A DNA stretch of 34,271 nt. It comes from Ephemerocybe angulata (taxonomy: Eukaryota; Basidiomycota; Agaricomycetes; Agaricales; Psathyrellaceae). Numbering within the stretch: the stretch's first letter is position 1; each line of letters opens with the position of its first letter. The stretch spans positions 1-34,271 of the forward strand of contig JAACJK010000190.1 of NCBI GenBank assembly GCA_013368325.1, in the 5' to 3' direction. This document shows positions 22,400 through 33,200 of the stretch, in pieces. A model generated the notes under the pieces. The model did not search any database. It was given only the letters and a program-made list of their open reading frames with translations, and was not told the origin of the DNA. A program made the position numbers and the translations under genes.

Positions 22400-22745
22400 C
22401 CCTTCAATCGTGATTCGATGAAGTTGACGCAAGTCCTTGGTACGGATCTGGTAGGTTCGAGAATGCTGATGAATGTATGTATTGTATATGGTCATGCGCG
22501 TCATGAGATCCACATTTGCGACATCTTAGGTGCTCTTTAAGGATTAGAACGGAAGAGAAGCACGCAATGTAGGTGCAAGCGATTGCGAAGGTGACAATTC
22601 GTGAGAACTAAAGGCGCGATCGCCGCCGCTGGCTTTCCTACATAACTGCACTTCGAGCGAACGATATCCGTATCTCCACATTCGAGCGAACGATATCAGT
22701 ATCCCTCCAGACTCCTTCACCTGAAAGACACCCCTGACCCTCATA
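22400..22745 (+). promoter_or_regulatory. Peroxiredoxin promoter with a 29-bp tandem repeat
   Basis: 346 bp. At 22652-22680 and from 22681 two copies of a 29-bp unit sit head to tail; 22 of the first 23 bases agree (core TTCGAGCGAACGATATC). The second copy ends about 40 bp before the start codon. The first part is the 3' flank of SSU72. Confidence 0.55.
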
Positions 22746-23735
22746 ATGCCTTCCCTCCGTCTTGGAAACATTGCCCCTGACTTCGAGGCTGAGACCACCG
22801 CTGGACCCATCAAGTTCCACGACTGGATCGGTAACTCCTGGGTATGTTCATTGCGAGGAAGGCACATTATTAAATCTAATCTAATCGTTAGGCGATCCTC
22901 TTCTCCCACCCCGGAGACTTTACCCCCGTTTGCACTACCGAGCTCGGTGAAGTTGCACGACGTGCCCCTGACTTCGCCGCGCGGGGCGTGAAAGTTATTG
23001 GCATTTCTGCCAACGACCTCGAGGAGCATCACCAGTGGGTCAAGGACATTAACGCGTATGGAGGAAAGGTTGGCCCTACCGATGTCCAATTCCCTATCGT
23101 GCGTGTTTCTTTACGTCTTTACTATGTGGGACTGCGGCCTCATGTTCTGCGTAGATTGCCGACCCCGACAGGAAGATTTCGGTCCTCTATGATATGTTGG
23201 ACGAGCAAGACGCCACCAACAAGGACGCGAAGGGTCTTCCTCTTACTGTACGTACTCGCACTGGTATGACAAGATACTCAAAATTAAATTGACTGTCGTC
23301 TCTAGATCCGGACTGTCTTTGTCATTGACCCCAAGAAGACCATTCGCTTGACCCTGGCGTACCCTGCATCGACTGGCCGCAACTTTGACGAGATTATTCG
23401 GTACGTGACCTGCCAGCTTTGTGGGGAGAATGTCCTGACTAAACCCCTGCCTTGCTAGTGTCATCGACTGTCAGTCCACCGCAGTTTCCTGGCTATGATC
23501 TCGCGAGCTCACCTTCATTTACAGCTCTGCAGCTTGGCGACAAGCACCGAATCACGACGCCCGTGAACTGGAAGAAGGGCGATGATGTCATTGTGCATGC
23601 ATCTGTGACCAACGACGAGGCGAAGTCCTTGTTCCCTGGGTACACTGAACATCTGGTGAGCTGCTACTAAATTGGGTTCGCGTTTCAGTCGACTAACATG
23701 ATATGTAGCCCTACTTGAGGACCACCCCTCTCTAA
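22746..23735 (+). CDS. 1-Cys peroxiredoxin (Prx6 class)
   Basis: A thiol peroxidase that reduces H2O2 and organic hydroperoxides. I could place seven exons: 22746-22841, 22892-23098, 23155-23247, 23306-23400, 23459-23469, 23525-23655 and 23709-23735, total 660 nt, 219 residues, the normal size for the class. The start is [20 protein letters not shown]. The peroxidatic cysteine lies in [16 protein letters not shown], followed by [40 protein letters not shown] and [15 protein letters not shown], ending PYLRTTPL. There is no resolving cysteine in the C-terminal domain, and no mitochondrial leader, so a cytosolic form is likely. The fifth exon is only 11 nt. Confidence 0.95.
23459..23469 (+). other. 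11-nt micro-exon of the peroxiredoxin gene
   Basis: It is bounded by introns 23401-23458 (GTACGT...CTAG) and 23470-23524 (GTCAGT...ACAG). With flanking partial codons it encodes R-V-I-D-S of EIIRVIDSLQLGD, a conserved stretch in this family. Without it the total length would not divide by three. Confidence 0.85.
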
Positions 23736-23993
23736 GTGATATCTTCATGTTCGTGCTGTCCGTGCTGTTAGTGCTCGCCAGAAGGAAGATGCAGTAAAAT
23801 GAAACATGTATTCTGTAGCCTGGAATGTCATATACCTTGTTCGACTGTTCGAGACACGATTAAGCGAAGAGTGATTAAGAGACAGGGGCAGATGCCTAAA
23901 GGGAGCATTCGAGGCTGGTGACACACATGCGCAAACAGAACGCGTGCGAGGTACGCGTCAGTGCACGCTTACCACCCCCATTCCTGCTTCAAC
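23736..23993 (+). promoter_or_regulatory. PRE8 promoter with paired ACGCGT boxes
   Basis: ACGCGT occurs at 23940-23945 and 23953-23958, 35-54 bp before the start codon. This is the MluI cell-cycle box recognised by Mbp1-type factors in yeasts. The sites may equally lie in the 5' UTR; use is not shown. Confidence 0.35.
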
Positions 23994-24990
23994 ATGGCCA
24001 ACGCTGACGGAGGCGCATACAGGCAGGTATATCTGCCTCAATCCGCATTATTATGACCACTCACGACCGACGATCAGCTACTCATTGACGGTCTTCTCGC
24101 CAAGCGGCAAGCTGGTCCAGATTGAACACGCGTTAGCTGCAGTCGCCGGAGGAACAACAAGTTTAGGAATTAAGGGTGCGTGGCGGCCTCAATGTCCCTG
24201 CAAACCACGCTCTTACCTGCTCTATTCAGCGTCAAACGGAATTGTCATTGCTGCAGAGAAGAAGACATCATCGATCCTCATAGATGATTCGGTCATCGAC
24301 AGGGTTGCTGTTATCTGCCCAAACATCGGAATCGTCTACTCTGGAATGGGCCCCGACTTCAGGGTTCTGGTCACGAAAGCGAGGAAGAGTGCACAAGCCT
24401 ACTGGAAGATATATGGCACATACCCCCCGACACGAGTCCTTACACAGGAAATTGCCACTGTCATGCAACAAGCGACCCAATCCGGGTAAGCAACTTTTAT
24501 AAACAGGCGATTTGACTCTTCAACGTGTTGATTCGCATCCATTCAGTGGAGTGAGACCGTACGGCGTTTCACTGCTCGTGGCAGGATGGGATAGCCATCG
24601 AGGCCCGACTCTGTATCAGGTCGATCCCTCAGGGTCCTTCTGGGCCTGGAAGGCAAGTGCGATTGGCAAGAACATGGTTAACGCGAAGACTTTCCTGGAA
24701 AAGAGGTCAGCTTAAGCTTTACCCCCAATTCATCCTCGGTATTCACCACTCCCGCTTTGCCCAGATACAACGACGACATTAGCTTGGAGGACGCGATCCA
24801 TACCGCCCTTCTGACCCTCAAGGAAGGGTTTGAAGGTCAAATGACCGAGAAGACTATTGAAATAGGCGTTATAACAGTACCGACACCTGAAGAGCTCGAA
24901 GCAGAATCCCCCGATGGCATAACTGGCCGCGTCAAGCCCACCTTCCGAAAGTTAACTGAGGAGGAGGTCCGAGATTACCTCTCCCTCTAA
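23994..24990 (+). CDS. PRE8: 20S proteasome subunit alpha type 2 (PRE8/PSMA2)
   Basis: A non-catalytic alpha-ring subunit of the 20S proteasome. Five exons fit: 23994-24022, 24078-24175, 24230-24485, 24547-24705 and 24765-24990, total 768 nt, 255 residues. The alpha-subunit signature follows at once: [20 protein letters not shown], then [20 protein letters not shown]. Other family blocks are [36 protein letters not shown] and [20 protein letters not shown], with the C-terminal [13 protein letters not shown]. The first intron (24023-24077) starts GC rather than GT, with AG|GCAGGT at the donor; only that choice joins GGAY to SYSLTVF in frame. The gene follows the peroxiredoxin in the same direction. 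Confidence 0.95.
24023..24077 (+). other. Candidate GC-AG intron in PRE8
   Basis: 55 nt, donor GCAGGT after AG, acceptor GATCAG. The GT four bases further (24027) would put the next exon out of frame. Using GC gives a coding length divisible by three and matches the family N-terminus. A one-base error in exon 1 is the alternative. Confidence 0.6.
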
Positions 24991-25761
24991 TTCTCTCGCA
25001 TTTCTCAAATCGTCTGTACGTTCCACTCTGTATCATGTAAAATAAGATTCTCTCTCGCTCCAGGATTCGCACCGTTCGGAAATCGAGACAAGAACCAGGG
25101 ATGTTGGTATTTCATCACTGCGCTCGAAACAATGGGTTGGCCCCTGCAGATTGAGTCTTGCGGACTGCGCCTCGGCGAACGCTGGCTCACTGTCCTCCCT
25201 GTAAATTTTTTGTCTGCGGACCTAATGGCGATTGCCACATGGCAAGCTCGTGTTCAATTTCCTCAAAGCAGAATAGGCATCCCGAAACCGTTAGGCTTCT
25301 GCGCGGTCCTTCAACTCCTTGGAAGGAAATCGAGGACTCATTCTTCGAGTTTGTTGGAGCCTCTCCCTGGATTTCCGGGTGCATGTGTCAACAACACATC
25401 GATTGCGAGATCTGATGGCCCAAGATCTTGTATCTTCATCGGTCCAGCAATCCGCATCGAGTTGTCCTATTCTGGGCGGAGCAGCACTCGAGTTGCGCAT
25501 TGCTTTACATGGCTCTGCTCCCGATGGATCTTGTTTTCCGGTAACTTCTGCTCTCTGAGGACGCTCAGGGTGCCCTCGCCTATCGGTCACTTCACGTGTA
25601 TCAGAAAAATTCTGTCAGTCACATAGTAGCTCGTGTTATGATATTGCAGGTTCACTACGCGTTTAGGGCTATAAAGTCAGGGTACAGGGACTGGCCAACC
25701 CATTATCTCCCCACTCAACCACTCCTCCGCCACTACAACACCCACCCACTTCGGATCCACA
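24991..25761. other. Gene-poor region with an unassigned open frame
   Basis: 771 bp between PRE8 and the small Zn2Cys6 gene. The + strand frame 25132-25626 is open for 164 codons (MGWPLQIESCGLRLGERW...), and a second overlapping frame at 25158-25415 is open for 85 codons (with PSTPWKEIEDSFFEFVGASP). I recognise neither. The last 100 bp before 25762 is C/A-rich, like a fungal promoter. A transcript is possible but unproven. Confidence 0.25.
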
Positions 25762-26721
25762 ATGAGCGCTCCCGGACCTTCCAACCCCCGCAAACGATGC
25801 GAGTTGGCTTGCAGGCCGTGCAGACACCGCAAGATTAAAGTGTGTTCTACTATCCATAACTGTCTCAGTACAGCGTTGCTAATTACCCGCCGTAGTGTCA
25901 AATGTCCACTCAAGGCCAGAGATCCTGTGACAAGTGCATAGAGAAGGGGAAGGAGAGTGAATGCGAGTACATTCCAGTCTCCGAGGACCACACACCTGCA
26001 AGGCCAAGGCAGTCCCCGCCCGCCGCAGCCTATCCTTACTCGACTATGGCTCCAATTACTCCTACCCGCGAGTACGGGTCCCCCCATGCTGGCTCGACCT
26101 CCCCTCCCGCGCATTACGCCGCATATCACCAATACAGCGCCCCACAGCATCCTTCCTCGCCGCAATACTATCAGACTCCCATGATTCCACCTCCCATCCA
26201 AACCAACCACCAACACTACGGATATGCTCAGCCAGCCAGCCCCACTCATCACATCCCACCTTCGCCGACTTCACTTGGATACAACGACCAGGCGAGCGGG
26301 ATGGCGATGGCTGCTGGGGGAGTGGAGCTTGACCCCGGCATGGTGCACTGGAACGCGCAACATCAAGGAGCTTATCCTGCTTCCGTCGTGACCCCTACTA
26401 TGCAGGTCGCACCGAATGCCGCCTGGCAGTCGAACGTCCAAGACCAATCAGACATGTAAGTCATCGCCTTCCTAGTGCTTCTCGTGAGCAAAACGCTGAT
26501 GCTCATCTTTCTCTTCTTTTCTTCGCTTCTTCGCACTTGTGTAGGACCTATTATGTCGATCCCAACACCTACACGCAACAGCCGATTCCTTACGCCCAAC
26601 CAAGTCAACTCCAGCATCATCAGTACTACAACCATGACGGTGAGTTCGGAGGTCACCGTTGGATTGGATAGATCGTTGATCAGCTTTCTTTCTTCTAGGC
26701 ACCTACTACAGCTCTCCCTAA
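25762..26721 (+). CDS. Short Zn2Cys6 DNA-binding protein with low-complexity tail
   Basis: Four exons fit exactly: 25762-25839, 25896-26455, 26545-26639 and 26699-26721, total 756 nt, 251 residues. The N-terminus carries a binuclear zinc cluster assembled over the first intron: ELACRPCRHRKIKCQMSTQG, then QRSCDKCIEKGKESECEYIP, spacing C-x2-C-x6-C-x9-C-x2-C-x8-C. Everything after is Pro/Tyr/Gln/His/Ser-rich and probably disordered (AYHQYSAPQHPSSPQYYQTP), ending DGTYYSSP. There is no fungal_trans domain and no obvious coiled coil. It is therefore a DNA-binding domain with a possible activation tail. Targets are unknown; the zinc cluster makes the class secure. Confidence 0.88.
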
Positions 26722-27294
26722 TGCACCTTAGCGCTCTTGGAGAATCTTTTCTCCTCATAGAAAATGTACCATGCGGCCTTCGCACACCATATCGCATACA
26801 GACATTTATTTATTGCCCGGGGTAGTTGTAGGCGCTTAACTCTAACGCACGAATCACTCGTCCGACGCGCAAAAGGGCCTGGAGCCTGCTACTGTAGCAC
26901 TTAGCACCACTGCGTGGATAATTTATGATCAAAGCCCATGTTCTCGGTTCACATCCTTCTGTGCTGTTGTCTTCTCGGGAAGATACTTAAGCGCCCGTTC
27001 AATTAGGGACATATCGATCCAATAAGGCGGTTACCACTCATTCGGGAAGTTTTGGGCTAAAATGTCGAAGGCCGCTACAAACCTTCTTCTATCTGAAGGA
27101 ATGCGGTGGTGATAGAGATGCGCAAGCACTGGTTGACTCCGCGGAAGGTACGACGGCAGTGTATCTTGCATGTGCCTTTGTGTTGAGAACAAAAGATACA
27201 AGGACTTCGTTTGCTCAGCTTGAAACAGGGTAGAAACGCATCAATTCTTCTTACTATATGAGATCATTACACGCGCGAATGGTACGACAATGTA
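26722..27294. other. Convergent intergenic region, nothing recognised
   Basis: 573 bp between the stop codons of the small Zn2Cys6 gene (+) and the aldehyde dehydrogenase (-). It must contain both 3' UTRs. I see no gene, repeat or RNA in it. Confidence 0.4.
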
Positions 27295-29907
27295 TCAGTA
27301 GAGAGGCCAGTCGAGCTTGTCTCCGAAGTTCCAGTGGATGGCTTTAACTGACGTATATTCTTCGAGGGCATAGCTCCCGAGTTCCCTGCCTGATAAAATC
27401 AGTTTAGCCGAGACGAACACGACAGATTTGATGCGAGCCTCACCTATCCCAGATTGCTTCTTGCCTCCAAAGGGGACGTTGTTGTTGAGAATGTTATACT
27501 GGTTCACCCAAACCTGAACGAGTTGAAATCACAATCAGAACTTCGATTTCTAGTGGTTGGGCCTTGACTCGTCTCACCGTTCCTGCTTCCAACGCCGATG
27601 ACACTCTCATGCACTGGTTCGCATCATCTGCGGAGGGATAGGTAAGTGGGTGGGCGCTAACTGAATTTCGTGTGCACTGACTGGAGTGAAGTCCAGCACC
27701 CAGGCCATATGTAGTATCATTAGCAAGCGCAATAGCCTCCTCCTCGGTCTTGAACACCCCAACTGACAAAACAGGACCGAAAATCTGTTCTCATTTGGGA
27801 GTAATCAACGAATGGTGCGTAGATCGAGTTTCATAGCCACTTACCTCTTCTTTAACCTGAGTCAGAAAGATGTCAGTGGTCGAGATCAGCGAATAATCTG
27901 CGGCTATACGGGACGAGATGAGGGAGGAAGAAAGACTCACGATCTTCATATCGGAGGTGATATTTGTGAATACTTAAGGATCATCGGTTAGATTACCCCC
28001 TCGAGCTGAGCCAACGGGCGCTTACCAGTTGGATCCACATAGTATCCCTTCGATTGACGCTTCTCGCCCCCTACAAGAACGTGGGCTCCTTCCGCTTTCC
28101 CAGAATCGATATAGCCCCAGACACGGTCATATTGCCCTTTGGATACCTGTGATAATCCGTTAGGTCCTGTGGCATCGGAAGAATATTGAGAGACTTACGA
28201 CGGGACCGGCGCCTGTGGCCTCCTCGAGTCCGTCGCCCACAACCAAAGCCTTGACCCTGTCCACGAGGATGCTCGTGAACTTGTCATAGACCGTATCCTG
28301 TACGTAAACGCGTGACCCCGCAGTGCAGTCCTGTCCGGAGTTGTAACATATGCCCAAAGCCGCCCATGAAGCCGCTATTGGTATCATTAGAACCGAGTTG
28401 GTCGTGTGGGGGAGTTTCAGCAGGAACACGGCTCGGTGTCCGAAGGTCATCCCGTTTCTTCAGCCGTGCCCTTGATGTACACATACCTTGCTCCAGGTCG
28501 GCAGATTCAAAGACGAGATGGGGCGATTTTCCACCTAGTTCAAGAGACACCTATAGATAGATCTTAAGCACATACTTCCAAAGATAATCCAAAAAAGTAG
28601 CTTTCCTTCTTCAGATTACTTTTCGCTGCCGCTTCCATGATCTTCCTCCCAGTGACAGTGGAGCCCGTGAAGGCAACCTTATCGACATCATGGTGAGATG
28701 CCAAAGCAGCCCCTCCCACAGGACCGAGAGATGGTACAGTGTTGATGACACCCGGAGGGAACCTAGATTATCATCAGTTGCGAGTAAGCCAGAGGTGATA
28801 GGGCGCTTAATACCCAGCCTCTTTCGCGAGCTCTGATAGTTTCTATATACGGCATTCAGCAGGTGTGACCCAGTTTTCTGATGCTAAACGTACCAAGGCC
28901 GTCAGCGGGGTCAGTTCTGATGGTTTCATGACGATTGTGCACCCAACAGCGAGCGCAGGCGCGACTTTCCAGGCCCTGCGGGAATAAAAGGATTTATGCG
29001 AAAAGTGTAAAGCTGAACCTACCACATATTGATAGGATAGTTCCACGGGATGCTAAAGATGGTTGTGTGAGCCAGGCCCCGAGGTTCCAGAGAATATAGC
29101 AATGTACATCTGTCCACATACGCCGATCGGGTCATGACGAGTGAATGCAAGCTTGCTCTTGTTATCGACCTCGATAGACTGATACGAGAAGGAGAATCAG
29201 CTTCAGACTTTTCGAAGCAGGTACTTGTGCGTTTCGAACCTGGCCCGTAATCTTATCAGCCCAGCCGGCGTAATAACGAAGGCATTGAACACTATCCCCA
29301 ATGTCGAAGTCCCTATTTATGCTTATCAGCAACCAGGTATATCCGTGGGAGGATGTTATCACCTCGCCATCTTCACTGGCTTTCCATTATTCAGTGCCTC
29401 GAGCTCAGCAAGCTCCTGGGCATCGCGCTCAATGAGGTCAGCCAGCTTGTTCAGAAGTCTGGCGCGCTCCCATCCGGTGACATTCTTTCCCCAGGTGGTT
29501 TTGAAGGCCTGGCGTGCAGCAGCCACTGCAATGTCGATATCTTTCTCGGAGGCTGGAATTCGTATGTTTTGTCAATTCGCTGTCCAAACGACGACATGAA
29601 ATGGTGTAACCTGCGACGATCGAGCAGATGACTTCTTCTGTCGCTGGGTTAACAGTCCTTTGGTAGAGATTAGTGTGCTTATCTCCGACTGGCAATCTCA
29701 CAGATCCACTGCATACTCAATCCGCTCTTGAGAGTCGACCGACGGGACAAACTCATTGTTGATGAAGAGACCTGTCGGCACTTCAATCGTCTTGTTCAGC
29801 TTCGGGATTTTAACGGGCACTGAGTGAGCCATTCTGTAAAATGCGGTAGTCGGCAAGTGGGAGTGAAGTGGGTTGCGAAAGAGGGGCGATAGGAGCCGCA
29901 GCCTCAT
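27295..29907 (-). CDS. NAD(P)+-dependent aldehyde dehydrogenase
   Basis: Oxidises aldehydes to acids (ALDH superfamily; acetaldehyde is the usual substrate of fungal relatives). Conserved blocks in order: [51 protein letters not shown] and [20 protein letters not shown] (NAD site), [18 protein letters not shown], the general-base segment [20 protein letters not shown], the nucleophile segment [40 protein letters not shown] and [20 protein letters not shown]. Catalytic Glu and Cys are present. About a dozen introns, and the frame holds. Two in-frame starts exist: 29907 (adds 25 residues rich in Arg/Leu/Ser with no acidic residue, a typical mitochondrial leader) and 29832 ([11 protein letters not shown]..., cytosolic). 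Confidence 0.94.
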
Positions 29908-30256
29908 GCTTGGTTAGGGTGACGGGAAAGGAAAGAAGCAAGCGACGAAATGGAGGTCATATGACTGTGGGAGAAAGGAACTAGGTCTGTTCTGATTGGC
30001 GCCGGAATGGCGTCATGGGCGGTTAACCTTTCAATATAGGGTAATTTTGCACGCGTGTGTTCTCTCATGCTCCCGGCGATATTTTGGCCGTAAGGGATTC
30101 ATGTCTTTCATAGGGTATTGCAAAGGCAGTACATACATCAGGGTGAGTAGGAGTTCATGAGAAAGCTCTGGATCTAATTCATGTGGATGCGTAAATTTAG
30201 AGAGGGAAGAGGGGAGAAGCTCGAGAAGGAGAAGAAAGAATGGAGTATCATAACCT
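29908..30256 (-). promoter_or_regulatory. Aldehyde dehydrogenase promoter with CCAAT box; 3' flank of the ATPase
   Basis: 349 bp. A CCAAT box on the minus strand at 29995-29999 lies 88 bp before the first ATG, a normal place for HAP-complex binding. The far end is the 3' flank of the ENA-type ATPase. No gene seen. Confidence 0.4.
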
Positions 30257-33200
30257 TCAAGAATGTTCCTTCTTCTCTGCGGAAGTGACAGTCGTGCTTG
30301 AATGGCCCGACACTGGTTCGGCCCACGCGGCCCAATTGTCCACTTGTACCGGCGGCGGAGCCCATCGTCGGTATAGGGGCCTACGAATCATCTTCCACAC
30401 TTCGCACCAGACGATGAAAACCAGCGACATCCCAACGACCAAACCCCACTCCCAACCGATGGGGGCTTGATAGAAGACGCGGTTATTGAATCCGGGGATA
30501 TAGATAGCTGAGAACCTTGTCAGCTGGGTGCTCCTTCTCTCACAGGAGAGGACAGGAGGGGACAGGAACGAGTACTCACGAAGTACAACGCTGACCATCC
30601 CAGCTATGACGGACCAGAAGAGGGTTTGGTTCGACCACAGATCCTTATAAAACGCCCGGCCAGGCGTGAGGGAGAACACGGATCGATCAACTGTCAAGGT
30701 CATTAATTGATACAGTTCCATGTCAGTCTGAGAGGTCGACTTACAAGACTTGAGTTCCCAAGCATAAAGTAGAATCTGGAAGATCAGCGTAGCAAAGGTT
30801 GTAGACCGCGCCCTAAATACGGTGTTGCAGATGTCGCTTGAGGAGTGATTGCAATCGACACCGAGGTTTCCACCGTATCGCCCATAAACCACAATGACAA
30901 ACTGGGCTAAGTATAAGTTCCACGGCATTCAAGATATCGAATTCGCACTTACGTTCGCCAGACAGGTGCCACCCATAATGACACCATAGGCAATGCAATC
31001 TATAATGACTGGCCACGAGAAGACACCTTCCTTCGTTGAGTGGGGCGGCTTCCTCATAAGATCGGGAGGAGCCTTTTCCAACCCGAGACCAAATGCGGGA
31101 GGGGAACTGGTCAACATATTAACCCAGAGGACGCCAATCGGGCTGAGCGGGAAAACGCTTCGCCCGTCACGATCCTGGAAGCAGAGACCAACAATCAGGA
31201 GCAAAACTTCGGCGACGTTGGTGGTCAACAAGTGGAGGATAAACCGTTGGATGTTAGCGAAAAGGCGCCGACCTTCGCTGACAGCGACCCGAATTGAGTC
31301 GAAGTTGCTGTTTGAAATTGTAAGCGACCGGCCAAGCAGGGGTAAAGGGGAAGCAAAAGGTGAACATACTCATCGGTGAGGACTAGGTCGGATGCATCCT
31401 TGGCGACGTCTGATCCCGCCATACCATGGCTATTCCAACAGGGGCAAGTTTCAAGGCAGGCGAGTCGTTGACACCGTCTCCTGACATTGACATATGCTTT
31501 CCTCGACGTTTCCCGGCATGTATCATACGGACTGAGGATAACACATCAGAAGACTGCAGTAAGAAAGGAAGGCTCGCTCACCTTTGGTTTCAGGAGCACA
31601 GCGTGCTATGACCAATGGAAGTTCAGGCAGCGCATCGATTTCCTTGTCAGAAAGCTTGTCAAATTCTTGAGCCGTCATGACAGCACTCTGGGGTGAGTCG
31701 GGACCGATGATTTCGACAGATTGGGCAATGGCGCGGGCAGTAGAGATATGATCTCCAGTAAGCTAGCAAGGCATCGTCAGGTTGCAACCCAGCAATCTAG
31801 TAAAGGACTTACATGTGAACGACGATTCCAGCGGCTTTGCATGCTCTAACAGCGCCAACTGTCTCCGGGCGAGGTGGATCTGAGATGCCAGCAAGGGCAA
31901 GGAAAGTGAAGTCTTTCTCAGCCTCCTCACGAGCGATACCATTGACTTCGTCTCTCGGTATCTTCCGGTGAGCTAGACCAATAACCCGGAGACCTTGCGC
32001 TGCCAGGTTTTCATACTTCTCCATGAAGCATTCTCGAACCTCCGGTGTCAGCGGAGCGGTCTCCAAGGGATCTGCCTCAGGTGAAGGAATGTATGAGTTC
32101 GAAGCGTCAAGTATGCGCTCAGCCTGGAGAATTCCAAATTGTTAGCCCACTCGAAGTCCGAGAAAGGGGTACACGCACCGCACCCTTGATCAGGACAAGA
32201 GCAAATTGACTATCCCGCTTGTCCTCGTAGATGGTGGTCATGCGCTTGAGATCGCTCGAGAACGGGAATTCGACTTTGAGGTCGAAGCGCTTCTCCTTAT
32301 TTTTCTTGTCCTGATCGTCGGTGAACTTGACATCGCGCTCGTGCTCAGGTACACCGTAATCAATTACTTTGCCCATGGCGGGGCGGGGCCGGTCTTCCGC
32401 TTCAGGCCCTTCACCGGTGAGGTCAGCTCGTCCAAGGCCCAATTTACTGGCAAAGACCTGGAGGGCGACTTCAGTAGGATCGCCAGTCGACTTCCACTGT
32501 CCTTTTAGATTCCTTCGGATACTGTAAACGGCAATAAGGGTTGGGCCATAAAGGTAGTAGAAGAACATGATAGGGAACTAACGTTGCAACGTTACATAGG
32601 GATGCGACCAGGACAGCTTGGCGAAAACCTTGAGGCAATGAGCTAATTTCGAGAACGGTCGTATCACTATCGCGCACGACGTTGCCCTTAGGTTCGAGCG
32701 CATCCGGATTGGTTTCAGCAGAGAATTCGGGGGAGGCGCCTGAGTCTCCAGCCAACCAGAGCTTTTGCACAGACATTTGACCTGAAAAAGTAAGCAAATA
32801 AAACAGACTGAGACTGAGGAGAGCTCACCCAAGGTCAGGTACCAGTTTTGTCACTGCAAATATCGGGTAACACCACCAAGATTCTCCAAAGCATCAAGTT
32901 TTCGGACAATTACATGCTCCTTGGCCATCGTTCGCGTACCAGCGGCCATGGTCAGAGTCAAAACAGCGATGAGAGATTCGGGGATAATGGCAATGGCAGC
33001 TGCAATACCGTACAGAACAACTTCGTTCGTCACCCTGAACCTGGCGACAGAAAAGACGATGATGATAAGGAGGATGGCGCATGCGAACAAGAAATAGGCA
33101 AGTTTAGATAGTTTGATCTGGAGAGGGGTGCCAGTCTTCAATCCCCTGAAATAAAGTTAGGTAGCACGCTGGGATCGAAGCAACTGAAGCGCTCACATCA

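Noticed and set aside
30993..31379. 128-codon open frame on the + strand inside the ATPase
   Set aside because: It is the antisense shadow of conserved ATPase coding sequence.
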